Positions 27,715-36,225 of a stretch of DNA of 64,000 nt are shown here, piece after piece. The translations under genes and the position numbers were made by a program. The stretch comes from Marinobacter sp. (GTDB lineage: Bacteria; Pseudomonadota; Gammaproteobacteria; Pseudomonadales; Oleiphilaceae), in contig JAJUKC010000005.1 of NCBI GenBank assembly GCA_029264995.1, positions 1 to 64,000 on the forward strand, written 5' to 3'. The notes under the pieces are model-generated. The model saw only the letters and a list, made by a program, of their open reading frames with translations. It did no database searches and was not told the origin of the DNA. Positions within the stretch are counted from its first letter, which is position 1. Each line of letters begins with the position of its first letter.

Positions 27715-29438
27715 TCGCCCTCTGTCTGTGGATAAACCAGGCGCTCCCCGGAGAGCGCCGGTGCATGGGGATGCAACCCCTCTAACTTCGCAGGTGTTCC
27801 CGCCACCAGGGTTTCGATGCCGTTGTAGTGAGCGGAGTAATGAATATAGCGCTGGAGCAACAGGTCCAGATCATTTGCAGACAGGGATGGGGTATCCTCC
27901 CCACCGCTAACTTGTTCCTGGAGCTGCTGGTGTATGGACAACAAGTCAGTTGGCAAATTCATATCGTCCCGGTCAGGAATTTTCTTTAGAGGAACACTGT
28001 TGTCTACCGCCAATCGGTGCATCAACCGAAGAGGCACCCTTGAGTACTCCCCCCGCACCTGGCGCAGCATCCGCAACACCAGTTCCACCCGGCCATCCGG
28101 CGCCGGGTGCTCCTGGCGTCGGGTAACAATTTCCAGCCGGGCTGGCCCTTCAGGGCCCAGGTCTTTCGGCCAGGCCTGCAATTGTTCGGATTGCCGTACC
28201 GGCAGGTTGTGGGGGCCTATCCAGCCAGCGGCCTCTACCTGTTGCCGTTTGGCCTCCAGGTTGTCCCACTGCAGGGTTTTGTCCGGCCAGCGCAGCCGGT
28301 CGCGAGGTATCGGCAACCTGGGGCTTAACAGCACGTCCTCGCGCTGGCTGTCGCCGTAACCACCGCCAATATCGGAATGAACTCCAGGCAGGGAGATTTC
28401 CCGGAAGTTGGCCGGCAAGCTGCCGTCGCGGCTTCGCAGACTGTTCAGAGCAAAGTTCCTGCGGTGCTCATGGGCGGCGGTCAGGTGCACTGCATGGCGC
28501 ACCTTGTCCGAACTCAGGTAAAGCTTTACCGGGTAGTTGCGGTTGTTATGGGCCAACAAATCGCCGGCAGCCGGGTTCACAATGGCGGCCACGGAGTCGA
28601 ACAGCCCCACGAAGCGAATTTCTACGGTCTTTGGCCAGAGAATACCGTTCTCAGCCAGTATTTGGGCCAGCAGACCATTCTTCCCCTGGTTTATCTCGTG
28701 CGCAGCGTGGCGGGCCGCCGCCGCGCCCCGGCTGAAGCCGAACAGATCGAGGGTCAAACGATCGATGGGCCGGCCCTCGGTAAGTCTCTTGGTTGTCTCT
28801 GCTAGTGTCTCGAAAGCATTCTTGACCTGCTCAATAACCCCCGCTTCTCCCATGCCGGTGGCTGCGCTGTACAACACATCATCATCGCCGGTCTTGGTGC
28901 CCGCCCCAGGCGCATAGATACTGAACCGGTAGGTGCTGGTACCCTCCACCTCTTTTTCTTCTTCGATGTACAAATCCCACAACTTAGCCACATTGCTGGG
29001 GGCATTGGCATAACTGTCGCCCAACATCAGGCCCATCCGCCGCTCACACTCTTCACGGCTAATGGTGTTACCCTCATAGGGAATCAGGCATTCCTGCTCC
29101 AGCTGCTCATCGAAAGCCTGGGTATTGGCCGCATTGTTCATGGTGCCGTCGGTAAACAGGCCAACTTCCAGGTGAATCTTGGGAGAAGGTTCCCGGGAGG
29201 AGTCCTCCTTGGCGCCTTCGGCGGCGGATGCGGACATCAGAACGGGAGCCACCAACGCGGAAGCCCCTACGGGCAGGCTCAGCCGGTGGTCATCTTCGCT
29301 GCCCTGAGCCGCCTGCTCCTGACGCTGACACTGCCGGTAGTGCATCGAGAACATATTCACTTCCAGCGCCCCAACCCCCCAGGGGTCGGATTGGCGCAAC
29401 TGATCGGGGGTCACGCCGCATTCGTTCAGTTGCGCCAC
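27711..29438 (-). CDS. tle1: Tle1-like (DUF2235) type VI lipase effector, main body
   Basis: 575 residues if started at GTG 29438, which has no convincing ribosome site. The DUF2235/T6SS phospholipase signature is complete: GLFTDGTMNN (93-102), nucleophile elbow GFSRG (Ser236), FDSVA (Asp281) and PGVHSDIGGGY (His354). Tle1 enzymes are periplasm-targeted phospholipase A-type toxins delivered between cells by type VI secretion. The open frame continues upstream without a stop through ...VNDSWIYTPSAIESAVAQLN to the G7 tract at 29493-29499. There it can join the frame of the next ORF, so this is probably the 3' part of one interrupted gene. A short hydrophobic patch at 54-72 is noticeable. No VgrG, PAAR or secretion genes are in the window. 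Confidence 0.85.
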   Translation of the reverse strand: MAQLNECGVTPDQLRQSDPWGVGALEVNMFSMHYRQCQRQEQAAQGSEDDHRLSLPVGASALVAPVLMSASAAEGAKEDSSREPSPKIHLEVGLFTDGTMNNAANTQAFDEQLEQECLIPYEGNTISREECERRMGLMLGDSYANAPSNVAKLWDLYIEEEKEVEGTSTYRFSIYAPGAGTKTGDDDVLYSAATGMGEAGVIEQVKNAFETLAETTKRLTEGRPIDRLTLDLFGFSRGAAAARHAAHEINQGKNGLLAQILAENGILWPKTVEIRFVGLFDSVAAIVNPAAGDLLAHNNRNYPVKLYLSSDKVRHAVHLTAAHEHRRNFALNSLRSRDGSLPANFREISLPGVHSDIGGGYGDSQREDVLLSPRLPIPRDRLRWPDKTLQWDNLEAKRQQVEAAGWIGPHNLPVRQSEQLQAWPKDLGPEGPARLEIVTRRQEHPAPDGRVELVLRMLRQVRGEYSRVPLRLMHRLAVDNSVPLKKIPDRDDMNLPTDLLSIHQQLQEQVSGGEDTPSLSANDLDLLLQRYIHYSAHYNGIETLVAGTPAKLEGLHPHAPALSGERLVYPQTEGE

Positions 29439-29475
29439 GGCGCTCTCAATCGCAGAAGGCGTGTATATCCAGCTA

Positions 29476-29787
29476 TCATTTACCCGCCACCGCCCCCCCG
29501 GCAGGCAAGCTGTCGTCTGGCTGCCAGGTCACCATGGGGGAGAAGGGTCCACCCCAGCCCTCGCAGACCAACATCAGCTCACCGTCTTTCACCGCCCGGT
29601 AGACCGTCTCGGCTATATTGCCTCCGTCACGGTAGTGGTGCCTGAATAACGAGTGCATGTTTGAACGAACTTGGTCGCTCTCTTCAACCAGGCGCCTGGC
29701 CTTATCGGCGGCGAAAAAGGGGGTTTCAATGAGGGGAAGATCACAGGCTCTCAACTCCGAGGGCCTGACCAGTTTCATGAAGCTCAT
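29476..29787 (-). CDS. N-terminal part of the Tle1-like effector, separated by a frame change
   Basis: 103 residues from ATG 29787 (MSFMKLVRPSELR), with AAGGA nine bases upstream; an ATG at 29796 is too close to that site. The ORF contains NMHSLFRHHYRDGGNIAETVYRAVKDGELMLVCEGWGG. It ends GGAVAGK directly after a run of seven G. One base fewer in that run reads ...AGGRWRVNDSWIYTP and continues into the lipase, giving ~691 residues in all. The segment does not resemble a stand-alone protein I know; it may be a loading or adaptor region of the effector. As an isolated ORF it may be a real truncated product of the 'off' state. Confidence 0.6.
   Translation of the reverse strand: MSFMKLVRPSELRACDLPLIETPFFAADKARRLVEESDQVRSNMHSLFRHHYRDGGNIAETVYRAVKDGELMLVCEGWGGPFSPMVTWQPDDSLPAGGAVAGK
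29493..29499 (-). other. Homopolymeric tract (G7 on coding strand) at the lipase frame change
   Basis: Seven consecutive C on the + strand (G on the coding strand), at the point where the upstream ORF and the lipase frame diverge. Deletion of one G, or addition of two, gives one continuous frame; as given, the upstream frame stops 15 bases later. It is a possible slippage site for phase variation, a programmed frameshift, or a sequencing error. Confidence 0.7.
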
Positions 29788-29856
29788 CGTCAGCATTCCT
29801 TGTTGACGGTAGAAGACGGGTAAAAATCAATCGGCAATCCTAGCCGATATTTCGTA

Positions 29857-29893
29857 TTTATGACAAAACCGCACTTCACGGTTTTGTCATAAA
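29857..29893. repeat. Perfect palindrome with 15-bp arms between argH and the lipase module
   Basis: Arms TTTATGACAAAACCG (29857-29871) and its exact complement (29879-29893) around a 7-base loop. The surrounding intergenic region (29797-29930) is AT-rich. No U-run follows either way, so it is a poor intrinsic terminator, though it may end argH transcription in part. It could instead be a recombination or insertion footprint at the edge of the accessory module. Confidence 0.6.
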
Positions 29894-29930
29894 TTTTCTA
29901 CGCTGATCAATCTATGACACACCCCATGGA

Positions 29931-31346
29931 CTACACCAGCCTTAGCCCCTTCCGGGCGCGGGCCACCGCCGCACGCACCTGGTTCGGTGCGGTGCCGCCG
30001 AGGTGATTGCGGGCCTGAACAGAGCCTTCGAGGGTCAGCACGTCGAACACGTCCTCCCCGATCACGTCCGAGAACTGCCGCAGCTCGTCCAGGGTCATCT
30101 CCGACAGGTCACGCCCCTCGGCGACGCCAAAGGCCACCGACTTGCCGACGATCTCGTGGGCATCCCGGAACGGCACGCCTTTCTTCACCAGGTAATCGGC
30201 CAGATCGGTGGCGGTAGAGAAGCCCCGCTTGGCTGCTACCCGCATGTTGTCGGCCTTGGCCCTGATGGCCGGGATCATGTCGGCGTAAGCCTTCAGGCAG
30301 CCCTTGATGGTATCGACCGTGTCGAACAGCGGCTCTTTGTCTTCCTGGTTGTCCTTATTGTAGGCCAGCGGCTGGCTCTTCATCAGGGTCAGCAGGCTGA
30401 TCAGATGGCCATTGACCCGGCCGGTCTTGCCACGCACCAGCTCCGGTACATCCGGGTTTTTCTTCTGGGGCATAATCGAGGAACCGGTGCAGAAACGGTC
30501 CGGCAGGTCGATGAAATCGAACTGGGCTGAGGTCCACAGCACCAGCTCTTCACTGAACCGGGACAGGTGGGTCATCAGCAGCGCAGCGAAACTGCAGAAT
30601 TCAATGGCGAAATCCCGGTCGGAGACGGAATCCAGGCTGTTTTCAGTGGGCCGGTCAAAACCCAGCAGCTCGGCGGTCAGGTTACGGTCGATCGGGTAGG
30701 TGGTACCGGCCAGGGCAGCGGCGCCCAGGGGCATGACGTTGACCCGCTTGCGGCAATCCTGCAGACGATCGGCATCGCGCACCAGCATTTCGTACCAGGC
30801 CAGCAAATGGTGGCCGAAGGTAACCGGCTGGGCGGTCTGCAGGTGGGTAAAGCCGGGCATAATGGTGTCCGCTTCACGCTCGGCCAGGTCCAGCAAGCCA
30901 GCCTGCAGGCGGGCCAGTTCCTCGGCAATCACGTCGATTTCGTCCCGCAGGTACAGGCGGATGTCGGTGGCTACCTGGTCGTTACGGCTGCGGCCGGTGT
31001 GCAGCTTTTTACCGGTAATGCCGATGCGGTCGGTCAGCCGGGCTTCGATGTTCATGTGCACGTCTTCAAGGCTGACAGACCATTCGAAGCGGCCGGCCTC
31101 GATGTCTTCCTTCACGCCTTTCAGACCATCAATAATCTGGTCTCGCTCAGCGTCAGTGAGCACACCCACTTGAGCCAGCATGGTGGCATGGGCGATGGAG
31201 CCGGTAATATCATGGTGATACAGGCGCTGGTCGAAGCCCACCGAGGCGGTGAAGCGTTCAACAAAGGCATCGGTAGGCTCGCTGAAGCGGCCACCCCAGG
31301 GTTTTTCGGAGGATGTGGTCTGGTCAGACTTTTTCTGATCCGTCAT
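29931..31346 (-). CDS. argH: Argininosuccinate lyase
   Basis: 471 residues. Fumarase/aspartase superfamily motifs are intact: N-terminal [21 protein letters not shown], catalytic loop [13 protein letters not shown] and the [14 protein letters not shown]-terminus. It cleaves argininosuccinate to arginine and fumarate. The N-terminus is slightly longer than E. coli ArgH (457). It is divergent from algZ with ~100 bp between, the same arrangement as in Pseudomonas, and is followed by the palindrome at 29857-29893. Confidence 0.96.
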   Translation of the reverse strand: MTDQKKSDQTTSSEKPWGGRFSEPTDAFVERFTASVGFDQRLYHHDITGSIAHATMLAQVGVLTDAERDQIIDGLKGVKEDIEAGRFEWSVSLEDVHMNIEARLTDRIGITGKKLHTGRSRNDQVATDIRLYLRDEIDVIAEELARLQAGLLDLAEREADTIMPGFTHLQTAQPVTFGHHLLAWYEMLVRDADRLQDCRKRVNVMPLGAAALAGTTYPIDRNLTAELLGFDRPTENSLDSVSDRDFAIEFCSFAALLMTHLSRFSEELVLWTSAQFDFIDLPDRFCTGSSIMPQKKNPDVPELVRGKTGRVNGHLISLLTLMKSQPLAYNKDNQEDKEPLFDTVDTIKGCLKAYADMIPAIRAKADNMRVAAKRGFSTATDLADYLVKKGVPFRDAHEIVGKSVAFGVAEGRDLSEMTLDELRQFSDVIGEDVFDVLTLEGSVQARNHLGGTAPNQVRAAVARARKGLRLV

Positions 31347-31447
31347 GATCTATCTTTCCTGCTGACAGCCCGGCATCATCATGCCGGCAATGGATAAGTG
31401 AAAAGTTGCGGCAGTATAGCATTTCGGCCCCGGTTAAGGAGACACCC

Positions 31448-32512
31448 CTGGCAACCGACAAAGGCATCAAAGAAAAGGATACCGCAGACTTCTACGTGCC
31501 CGATCTTTGCCGGGTACGGGCGGTGTTCCTGCTGCTGGTCACCAGTGAGCTTTTTGTCCTGGTGTTGTCCATTGTGCAGGCCGAGCGCGGCTGGATAGAC
31601 TGGAACTACTTCGGCCTGCTGTCCCTGTTCGTACAATGGACCACCCTCACCAGCGCCGCACTGATCTGCCTGTTGCGCCCCCGCCTGGCCCGTATGAGCA
31701 ACAGCCGCGCCACGCTGACCATCGTCGCCATTGTATTACTGGATGTACTGGCGTTCAGCCTGTTTGCCGACAGCGTACTGCACCCGCAGCCGGGCGTGGC
31801 GCTCTGGCAGGGCATTGCCAAGAAGCTGTTACTGGCGTTGCTGATTGTCCTGATGGTACTGCGTTATTTTTACCTGCAGCACCAGTGGCAGCATCAGCGG
31901 GAGGCGGAAATGCAGGCCCGGCTGACCTCCTTGCAGGCCCGGATTCAGCCACACTTTCTGTTTAACAGCATGAACACCATTGCCAGCCTGATTGCCACCA
32001 ATCCCGAGCAGGCGGAAGAGGCGGTACTGGATCTGTCGGAACTGTTCCGGGCCAGCCTGCGCACCGACGACCAGCTCATCCCCCTTAACCGTGAGCTGGA
32101 ACTGTGCCAGCGCTACCTGGCCATCGAGTCCCTGAGACTGGGGGAACGCCTGCGGCTGGAATGGGATATTCAGCCCGGGCTCGAGCAACAGGTGATTCCG
32201 CCCCTGACCCTTCAGCCGCTGGTGGAAAACGCCATTTATCACGGCATTCAGCCACGGCCGGAAGGCGGTATCGTCCGGGTAGAAGTATCGGCCAAGGATC
32301 ACTTTGTCTACCTTCTGGTGCAGAATCCCGCACCGGAATCCACGGAACGCCAGCATCAGGGCAACCGGGTCGCCCTGAGTAACACTCAGGCCAGACTACA
32401 GGCACTGTTTGGCGAACCCGCCGTGCTCAAACACAGTCGCCAGGGCAATACCTACACCGTCACCCTTCGCCTGCCCCGGCGCAGCATCAATACCAGCAAC
32501 CGTCAGTCATGA
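31448..32512 (+). CDS. algZ: LytS-type sensor histidine kinase AlgZ/FimS
   Basis: 354 residues. The frame is open from 31406 (TTG), but no ATG precedes the first transmembrane helix. The only good ribosome site, AAGGAG (31436-31441), lies exactly six bases before an in-frame CTG at 31448, which I take as the start. Four hydrophobic helices occupy roughly residues 25-142. The kinase part has the LytS/His_kinase motif RIQPHFLFNSMN (His ~169) and the N-box LQPLVENAIYHGIQP. The final G-box (GNRVALSNTQARL) departs from the usual GxGxGL pattern, consistent with the atypical ATP site reported for pseudomonad AlgZ/FimS. In Pseudomonas it works with AlgR on alginate and type IV pili. Its stop overlaps the algR start (ATGA). 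Confidence 0.92.
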   Translation: MATDKGIKEKDTADFYVPDLCRVRAVFLLLVTSELFVLVLSIVQAERGWIDWNYFGLLSLFVQWTTLTSAALICLLRPRLARMSNSRATLTIVAIVLLDVLAFSLFADSVLHPQPGVALWQGIAKKLLLALLIVLMVLRYFYLQHQWQHQREAEMQARLTSLQARIQPHFLFNSMNTIASLIATNPEQAEEAVLDLSELFRASLRTDDQLIPLNRELELCQRYLAIESLRLGERLRLEWDIQPGLEQQVIPPLTLQPLVENAIYHGIQPRPEGGIVRVEVSAKDHFVYLLVQNPAPESTERQHQGNRVALSNTQARLQALFGEPAVLKHSRQGNTYTVTLRLPRRSINTSNRQS

Positions 32513-33279
32513 AACAGGCCATGAATACCGAAGACAGCAAACGCGTACTGATTGCCGATGACGAACCCCTCGCGCGCCAGCGCATCCAGCGCCTGCTGGA
32601 GGCTCTGCCGGATTACCGGGTTTGTGGCGAAGCGGTGGATGGCAACGACACCCTGCGCAAAGTGGCCGAACTGGAACCGGATATCCTGCTGCTGGACATC
32701 CGCATGCCCGGCATGGATGGCATGGAGGCAGCCGACCAACTCAGCAAGCTCCAGAATCCGCCCGCAGTGATTTTTTGTACCGCCTATGACCACTATGCCA
32801 TCCAGGCGTTCGAGGTTCGCGCCGTCGCCTACCTGCTCAAACCGGTGCGGCGTGAGGCCCTGGCCGATGCCCTGGCCCGGGCCGGCAAGCTTAACCGGGT
32901 ACAACGGCAAGCCCTGGCGCAAAGTACCGATGCCGGCAACGACCAACTGGCGGTGCGCACACACCGAGGTACCGAACTGATCGACCTGGCAGATCTGTAC
33001 TACTGTGAGGCCGACCAGAAGTACGTGACCCTGCACCACAGCCACGGCGAGACGGTGTGCGACTACACCCTGAAAGAACTGGAGCAGGCTTACCCGGATC
33101 ACCTTCTGCGCGTCCACCGACACACACTGGTGGGGGTGCGCTTTATCCAGGGGCTGCGACGGTCGTCCGATGGCCAGAATCAGTTGGCACTGAAAGGCAA
33201 TGCCACCCTGCTGCCGGTCAGCCGCCGCCATGCCAGTACGGTTCGCCAGTGGCTGCAGGAACACCAACCCTCCCCCTGA
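32509..33279 (+). CDS. algR: LytTR response regulator AlgR
   Basis: 256 residues. Receiver domain (residues 10-125) with acidic pocket ADDEP, phospho-acceptor Asp63 in LLLDIRMPGMDG, Thr in FCTAYD and Lys in LLKPV. The C-terminal LytTR DNA-binding domain (about 150-250) contains DLADLYYCEADQKYVTLHH, LLRVHRHTLVG and LPVSRRHAS. It is the cognate regulator of AlgZ; in Pseudomonas it controls alginate, motility and virulence genes, and here the regulon is unknown. The ATG overlaps the algZ stop; an internal Met5 is an alternative start. The hem operon follows after 85 bp. Confidence 0.95.
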   Translation: MKQAMNTEDSKRVLIADDEPLARQRIQRLLEALPDYRVCGEAVDGNDTLRKVAELEPDILLLDIRMPGMDGMEAADQLSKLQNPPAVIFCTAYDHYAIQAFEVRAVAYLLKPVRREALADALARAGKLNRVQRQALAQSTDAGNDQLAVRTHRGTELIDLADLYYCEADQKYVTLHHSHGETVCDYTLKELEQAYPDHLLRVHRHTLVGVRFIQGLRRSSDGQNQLALKGNATLLPVSRRHASTVRQWLQEHQPSP

Positions 33280-33364
33280 CGGGGTAGGCGGGGGTTCACC
33301 GCGGGACTTTTTTTCTGCCACAAGGTAACCTTGGGGCACATTTTCCCGAACGACAGTGAGTGAC

Positions 33365-34306
33365 ATGTCCAAACGTACCCTTCGCATTGCAACCCGCAGC
33401 AGCGCACTGGCGCTGTGGCAGGCGGAATTCATCAAGGCCGAGCTCGAACGGCTGCATGACAACGTTGACGTTGAGCTGATCAAGATCAAGACCCAGGGCG
33501 ACAAGATCCTGGATGTCCCCCTGGCCAAGATCGGCGGCAAGGGCCTGTTCGTGAAGGAACTGGAAGAAGCCATGCTGGACGGCCGTGCCGATCTGGCCGT
33601 GCATTCCATGAAGGATGTACCCATGGAATTCCCCGAGGGTCTGGGGCTGGTCGCCATTTGCGAGCGCGAAGACCCCACTGATGCCTTCGTCAGCAACCAG
33701 TACGAACACATCGACCAGCTGCCTGAGGGCGCGGTGGTAGGCACCGCCAGCCTGCGTCGGGAAGCGCAACTGCGGGCCAACCGCCCGGATCTTCAGATCA
33801 AGGTACTGCGTGGCAACGTGAATACCCGGTTGGCAAAACTGGATGCCGGTGAATACGACGCCATTGTACTGGCCAGCTCCGGCCTGAAGCGTCTCGGCTT
33901 CCATGACCGTATCCGTTACTGTCTGCCAGACACGTTTTCCCTGCCCGCCGTTGGCCAGGGTGCTTTGGGCATCGAATGCCGGGTCGGCGACACGGAACTT
34001 CTGGAGCTGATTGCCCCGCTCAATCACACCGACACCTGGGACCGCGTCAGCGCAGAGCGGGCGCTGAACCGTCGCCTTGAAGGCGGTTGCCAGGTACCCA
34101 TTGCCGCCTATGCCCTGCTGGAAGACGATAACACCCTGTGGCTGCGGGGCCTGGTTGGCGCAGTCGATGGTACCCAGATTTTCCGGGTGGAAGGCCGTGC
34201 CCCGCGCGCTGAAGGTGAACGCCTGGGCCGTGAACTGGCAGAACAGCTGCTGTCCATGGGGGCCGACAAGGTGCTGGCAGAAATCTATGGCCACACCCCG
34301 CGCTGA
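33365..34306 (+). CDS. hemC: Porphobilinogen deaminase (hydroxymethylbilane synthase)
   Basis: 313 residues from ATG 33365, the same length as the E. coli enzyme; a GTG at 33356 adds three residues. Family motifs: [55 protein letters not shown], and the dipyrromethane-cofactor cysteine in [12 protein letters not shown]. It polymerises four porphobilinogens for haem and sirohaem synthesis. First gene of hemC-hemD-hemX-hemY. Confidence 0.97.
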   Translation: MSKRTLRIATRSSALALWQAEFIKAELERLHDNVDVELIKIKTQGDKILDVPLAKIGGKGLFVKELEEAMLDGRADLAVHSMKDVPMEFPEGLGLVAICEREDPTDAFVSNQYEHIDQLPEGAVVGTASLRREAQLRANRPDLQIKVLRGNVNTRLAKLDAGEYDAIVLASSGLKRLGFHDRIRYCLPDTFSLPAVGQGALGIECRVGDTELLELIAPLNHTDTWDRVSAERALNRRLEGGCQVPIAAYALLEDDNTLWLRGLVGAVDGTQIFRVEGRAPRAEGERLGRELAEQLLSMGADKVLAEIYGHTPR

Positions 34307-35099
34307 GTTTCAGCAACCGCCTGAACTCCAGGGCCGGCGTGTATTGATCTGCCGGCCCGAGCCCGAAGCCAGCCGCCTCGCCGAGGCCTTTCGCAAGGCC
34401 GGTGCCGATGCCCGGGTGATGCCGATGATGGCGCGCGAGCCTTTACCGGAAACACCGGAGCAGCGCGACATCCTCCAGCAGCTGGACAACTTTTCCCACA
34501 TCATCGCGGTCAGCCCCTATGCCGCCCGCCGGCTGATGGAGGAAATCGACCACTGGTGGCCACAACTTCCCACCGGCCTGCAGTGGTACGGGGTGGGCAC
34601 CGGCACCGCAGCGGTCTTTCGCGAACATGGCCTGAAACCGAGAATGCCCTCCGAAGGCTGGACCAGCGAGGCTTTGCTGGCGCTGCCATCGTTGCAGCAC
34701 CTTGACGGAGAGAAAGTTTTGCTGGCTCGAGGTGAGCATGGCCGGGAACTGATTCGTCAGACCCTGGCGCAACGGGGCGCACGGATTACCACCCTGCCCC
34801 TGTACCGGCGCGCGCTGCCGTACTATTCTGCAGAACAGGTGAAGGCTCTGGTTGCCGATTTCCGCCCCGAGGTGGTGATTGCGCTTTCCGGCGAAACGCT
34901 GAACAATCTGGTGGAACTGGGCCACAGATACCAGCTGACCCTGACGCCCAAGATAATCGTAGTACCTGCGGAGCGTGTGGCGGAACAGGCACGCGCGCTG
35001 GGCTTCCGCAAGCCACTCGTGCCCGGTAGCCTGAACGATGACGACCTGGTCATCAGCGTTGCCTCCTGCCTGTCGCAGGAGGCCGGTGACAACGGATAA
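34287..35099 (+). CDS. hemD: Uroporphyrinogen-III synthase
   Basis: 270 residues from the ATG at 34287, which overlaps the end of hemC by 20 bases; longer frames upstream are shadows of hemC. The sequence is weakly conserved, as is normal for Hem[20 protein letters not shown] at the start, [41 protein letters not shown] and [13 protein letters not shown] are recognisable. It cyclises hydroxymethylbilane to uroporphyrinogen III. Followed after 16 bases by hemX. Confidence 0.93.
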   Translation: MATPRAEFQQPPELQGRRVLICRPEPEASRLAEAFRKAGADARVMPMMAREPLPETPEQRDILQQLDNFSHIIAVSPYAARRLMEEIDHWWPQLPTGLQWYGVGTGTAAVFREHGLKPRMPSEGWTSEALLALPSLQHLDGEKVLLARGEHGRELIRQTLAQRGARITTLPLYRRALPYYSAEQVKALVADFRPEVVIALSGETLNNLVELGHRYQLTLTPKIIVVPAERVAEQARALGFRKPLVPGSLNDDDLVISVASCLSQEAGDNG

Positions 35100-35115
35100 C
35101 CAAGTAAGGATGCCC

Positions 35116-36225
35116 GTGACTGAATCAACAAAACAACTCCCCGCTCCCGTACAACCCGCCAGGCCGGAACACCCCCGTCTTTGGCCGGTGTGGCTTGTGG
35201 CGGTTCTGGCACTGATTCTGGCGATTGCTCTGGGGCTCTGGAACTGGCACCAGTGGCAGAACCACCAGGCCACCCTGCGCGTGGTTCAGGACCTCCGGCA
35301 GGATACCAATCAACTGGAAAACCTTTACGGCAACCGTGGCAGCGAACAGAGCGAGCGGCTTCAGGCACTGGAAACCCGGCTGGCGGAACAGCGGGAGCTG
35401 ATTGCCACCCAGCAACGCCAGATCGATCACAACGCCCGCGAATTGCTGGAAGCCGGCAACCGCACCCGCACTGACTGGCTGCTGGCAGAAGCCGAATATC
35501 TTCTGCGTATTGCCAACCAGCGCCTGCTGATCGAAAAGGATATTCGCGGCTCACTGTCCGCCCTGGAATCGGCCGACGAGGTGTTGCGGGAATCCGACGA
35601 TATCGGGGTTTATCCGGTGCGCCAGCAACTGGCCCGGGAAATCCAGTCGCTGAAGAGCATTCAGGGTGTCGACCGCACCGGGCTCTACCTGCGGCTGGAG
35701 GCCGCCATTGCCAGCGTCAACGACCTCACCGACCAGGCCCTGATCAGTGATCAGGCGCCGGGATTCGACATGATCGAAGACCAGAATGCGCCGTCTGACG
35801 GCAGCAATATGTTCACCCGGGGCTGGAACCGGTTCCTGGGCACCCTCAAGGATGTGGTCGTGATCCGTCGCATGGACGAACCAGTGAAACCCCTCTTGTC
35901 TCCGGACCAGAGTGCCTGGGCCCGACTCAACCTGCAATTAATGCTGGAAGAAGCTGAAATGGCGGTCTTGCGGGGCAACCAGCCCCTGTATGAACGGGCG
36001 CTCAACAAGGCCATCACCACCATCAACGACTGGTACGATGGCACCAACCCGGCCATTCGTGGGCTCAACGAGACCCTGACCGAGCTGGCCGAGCGTAACG
36101 TGGATCCGGAACTGCCGGATATCAGCCAGTCCCTTAACCTGCTGAAAGAGCGGCTGGCGGGTCGCCTGGCCACCGGCGACAACGACACCGACAGCAACGC
36201 GGCCAATGGGGGCAATGAGTCATGA
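35116..36225 (+). CDS. hemX: HemX family protein
   Basis: 369 residues. I place the start at GTG 35116 because AAGGA (35106-35110) lies five bases upstream; the ATG at 35110 overlaps that site. One transmembrane helix near the N-terminus (VWLVAVLALILAIALGLW) is followed by a periplasmic coiled coil (QATLRVVQDLRQDTNQLENL..., EQRELIATQQRQID) and a helical HemX domain. HemX is often annotated as uroporphyrin methyltransferase, but it lacks that fold; its role in haem synthesis is unsettled. It is coupled to hemY by an ATGA overlap at 36222-36225. Confidence 0.9.
   Translation: MTESTKQLPAPVQPARPEHPRLWPVWLVAVLALILAIALGLWNWHQWQNHQATLRVVQDLRQDTNQLENLYGNRGSEQSERLQALETRLAEQRELIATQQRQIDHNARELLEAGNRTRTDWLLAEAEYLLRIANQRLLIEKDIRGSLSALESADEVLRESDDIGVYPVRQQLAREIQSLKSIQGVDRTGLYLRLEAAIASVNDLTDQALISDQAPGFDMIEDQNAPSDGSNMFTRGWNRFLGTLKDVVVIRRMDEPVKPLLSPDQSAWARLNLQLMLEEAEMAVLRGNQPLYERALNKAITTINDWYDGTNPAIRGLNETLTELAERNVDPELPDISQSLNLLKERLAGRLATGDNDTDSNAANGGNES

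Larger units (their letters stand above)
26374..27830. repeat. 732-bp tandem duplication of immunity gene plus lipase 3' end
   Basis: Two adjacent units (about 26374-27098 and 27106-27830) align at a constant offset of 732 bp. Each holds a DUF2931 gene and the preceding ~115 bp encoding the end of the lipase. Homology starts at the shared GCCTACCAGCCCTCC beside the stop codons and ends near GATGCCGTTGT. The junction between units is a short unrelated GC-rich stretch. The lipase tail is almost unchanged between units, while the lipoprotein genes have diverged. Confidence 0.85.

Noticed and set aside
26377-29787. Complete type VI secretion or Rhs locus
   Set aside because: Only an effector-like lipase and lipoproteins are present; no VgrG, Hcp, PAAR or Tss gene is in the window.
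29857-29893. Terminal inverted repeat of an insertion sequence
   Set aside because: Arms are adjacent in one palindrome, no transposase or partner repeat is seen, and no target duplication was found.
34077-34286. Extended start of the hemD frame inside hemC
   Set aside because: The extra residues are a shadow of hemC, and the ATG at 34287 gives the normal HemD length.
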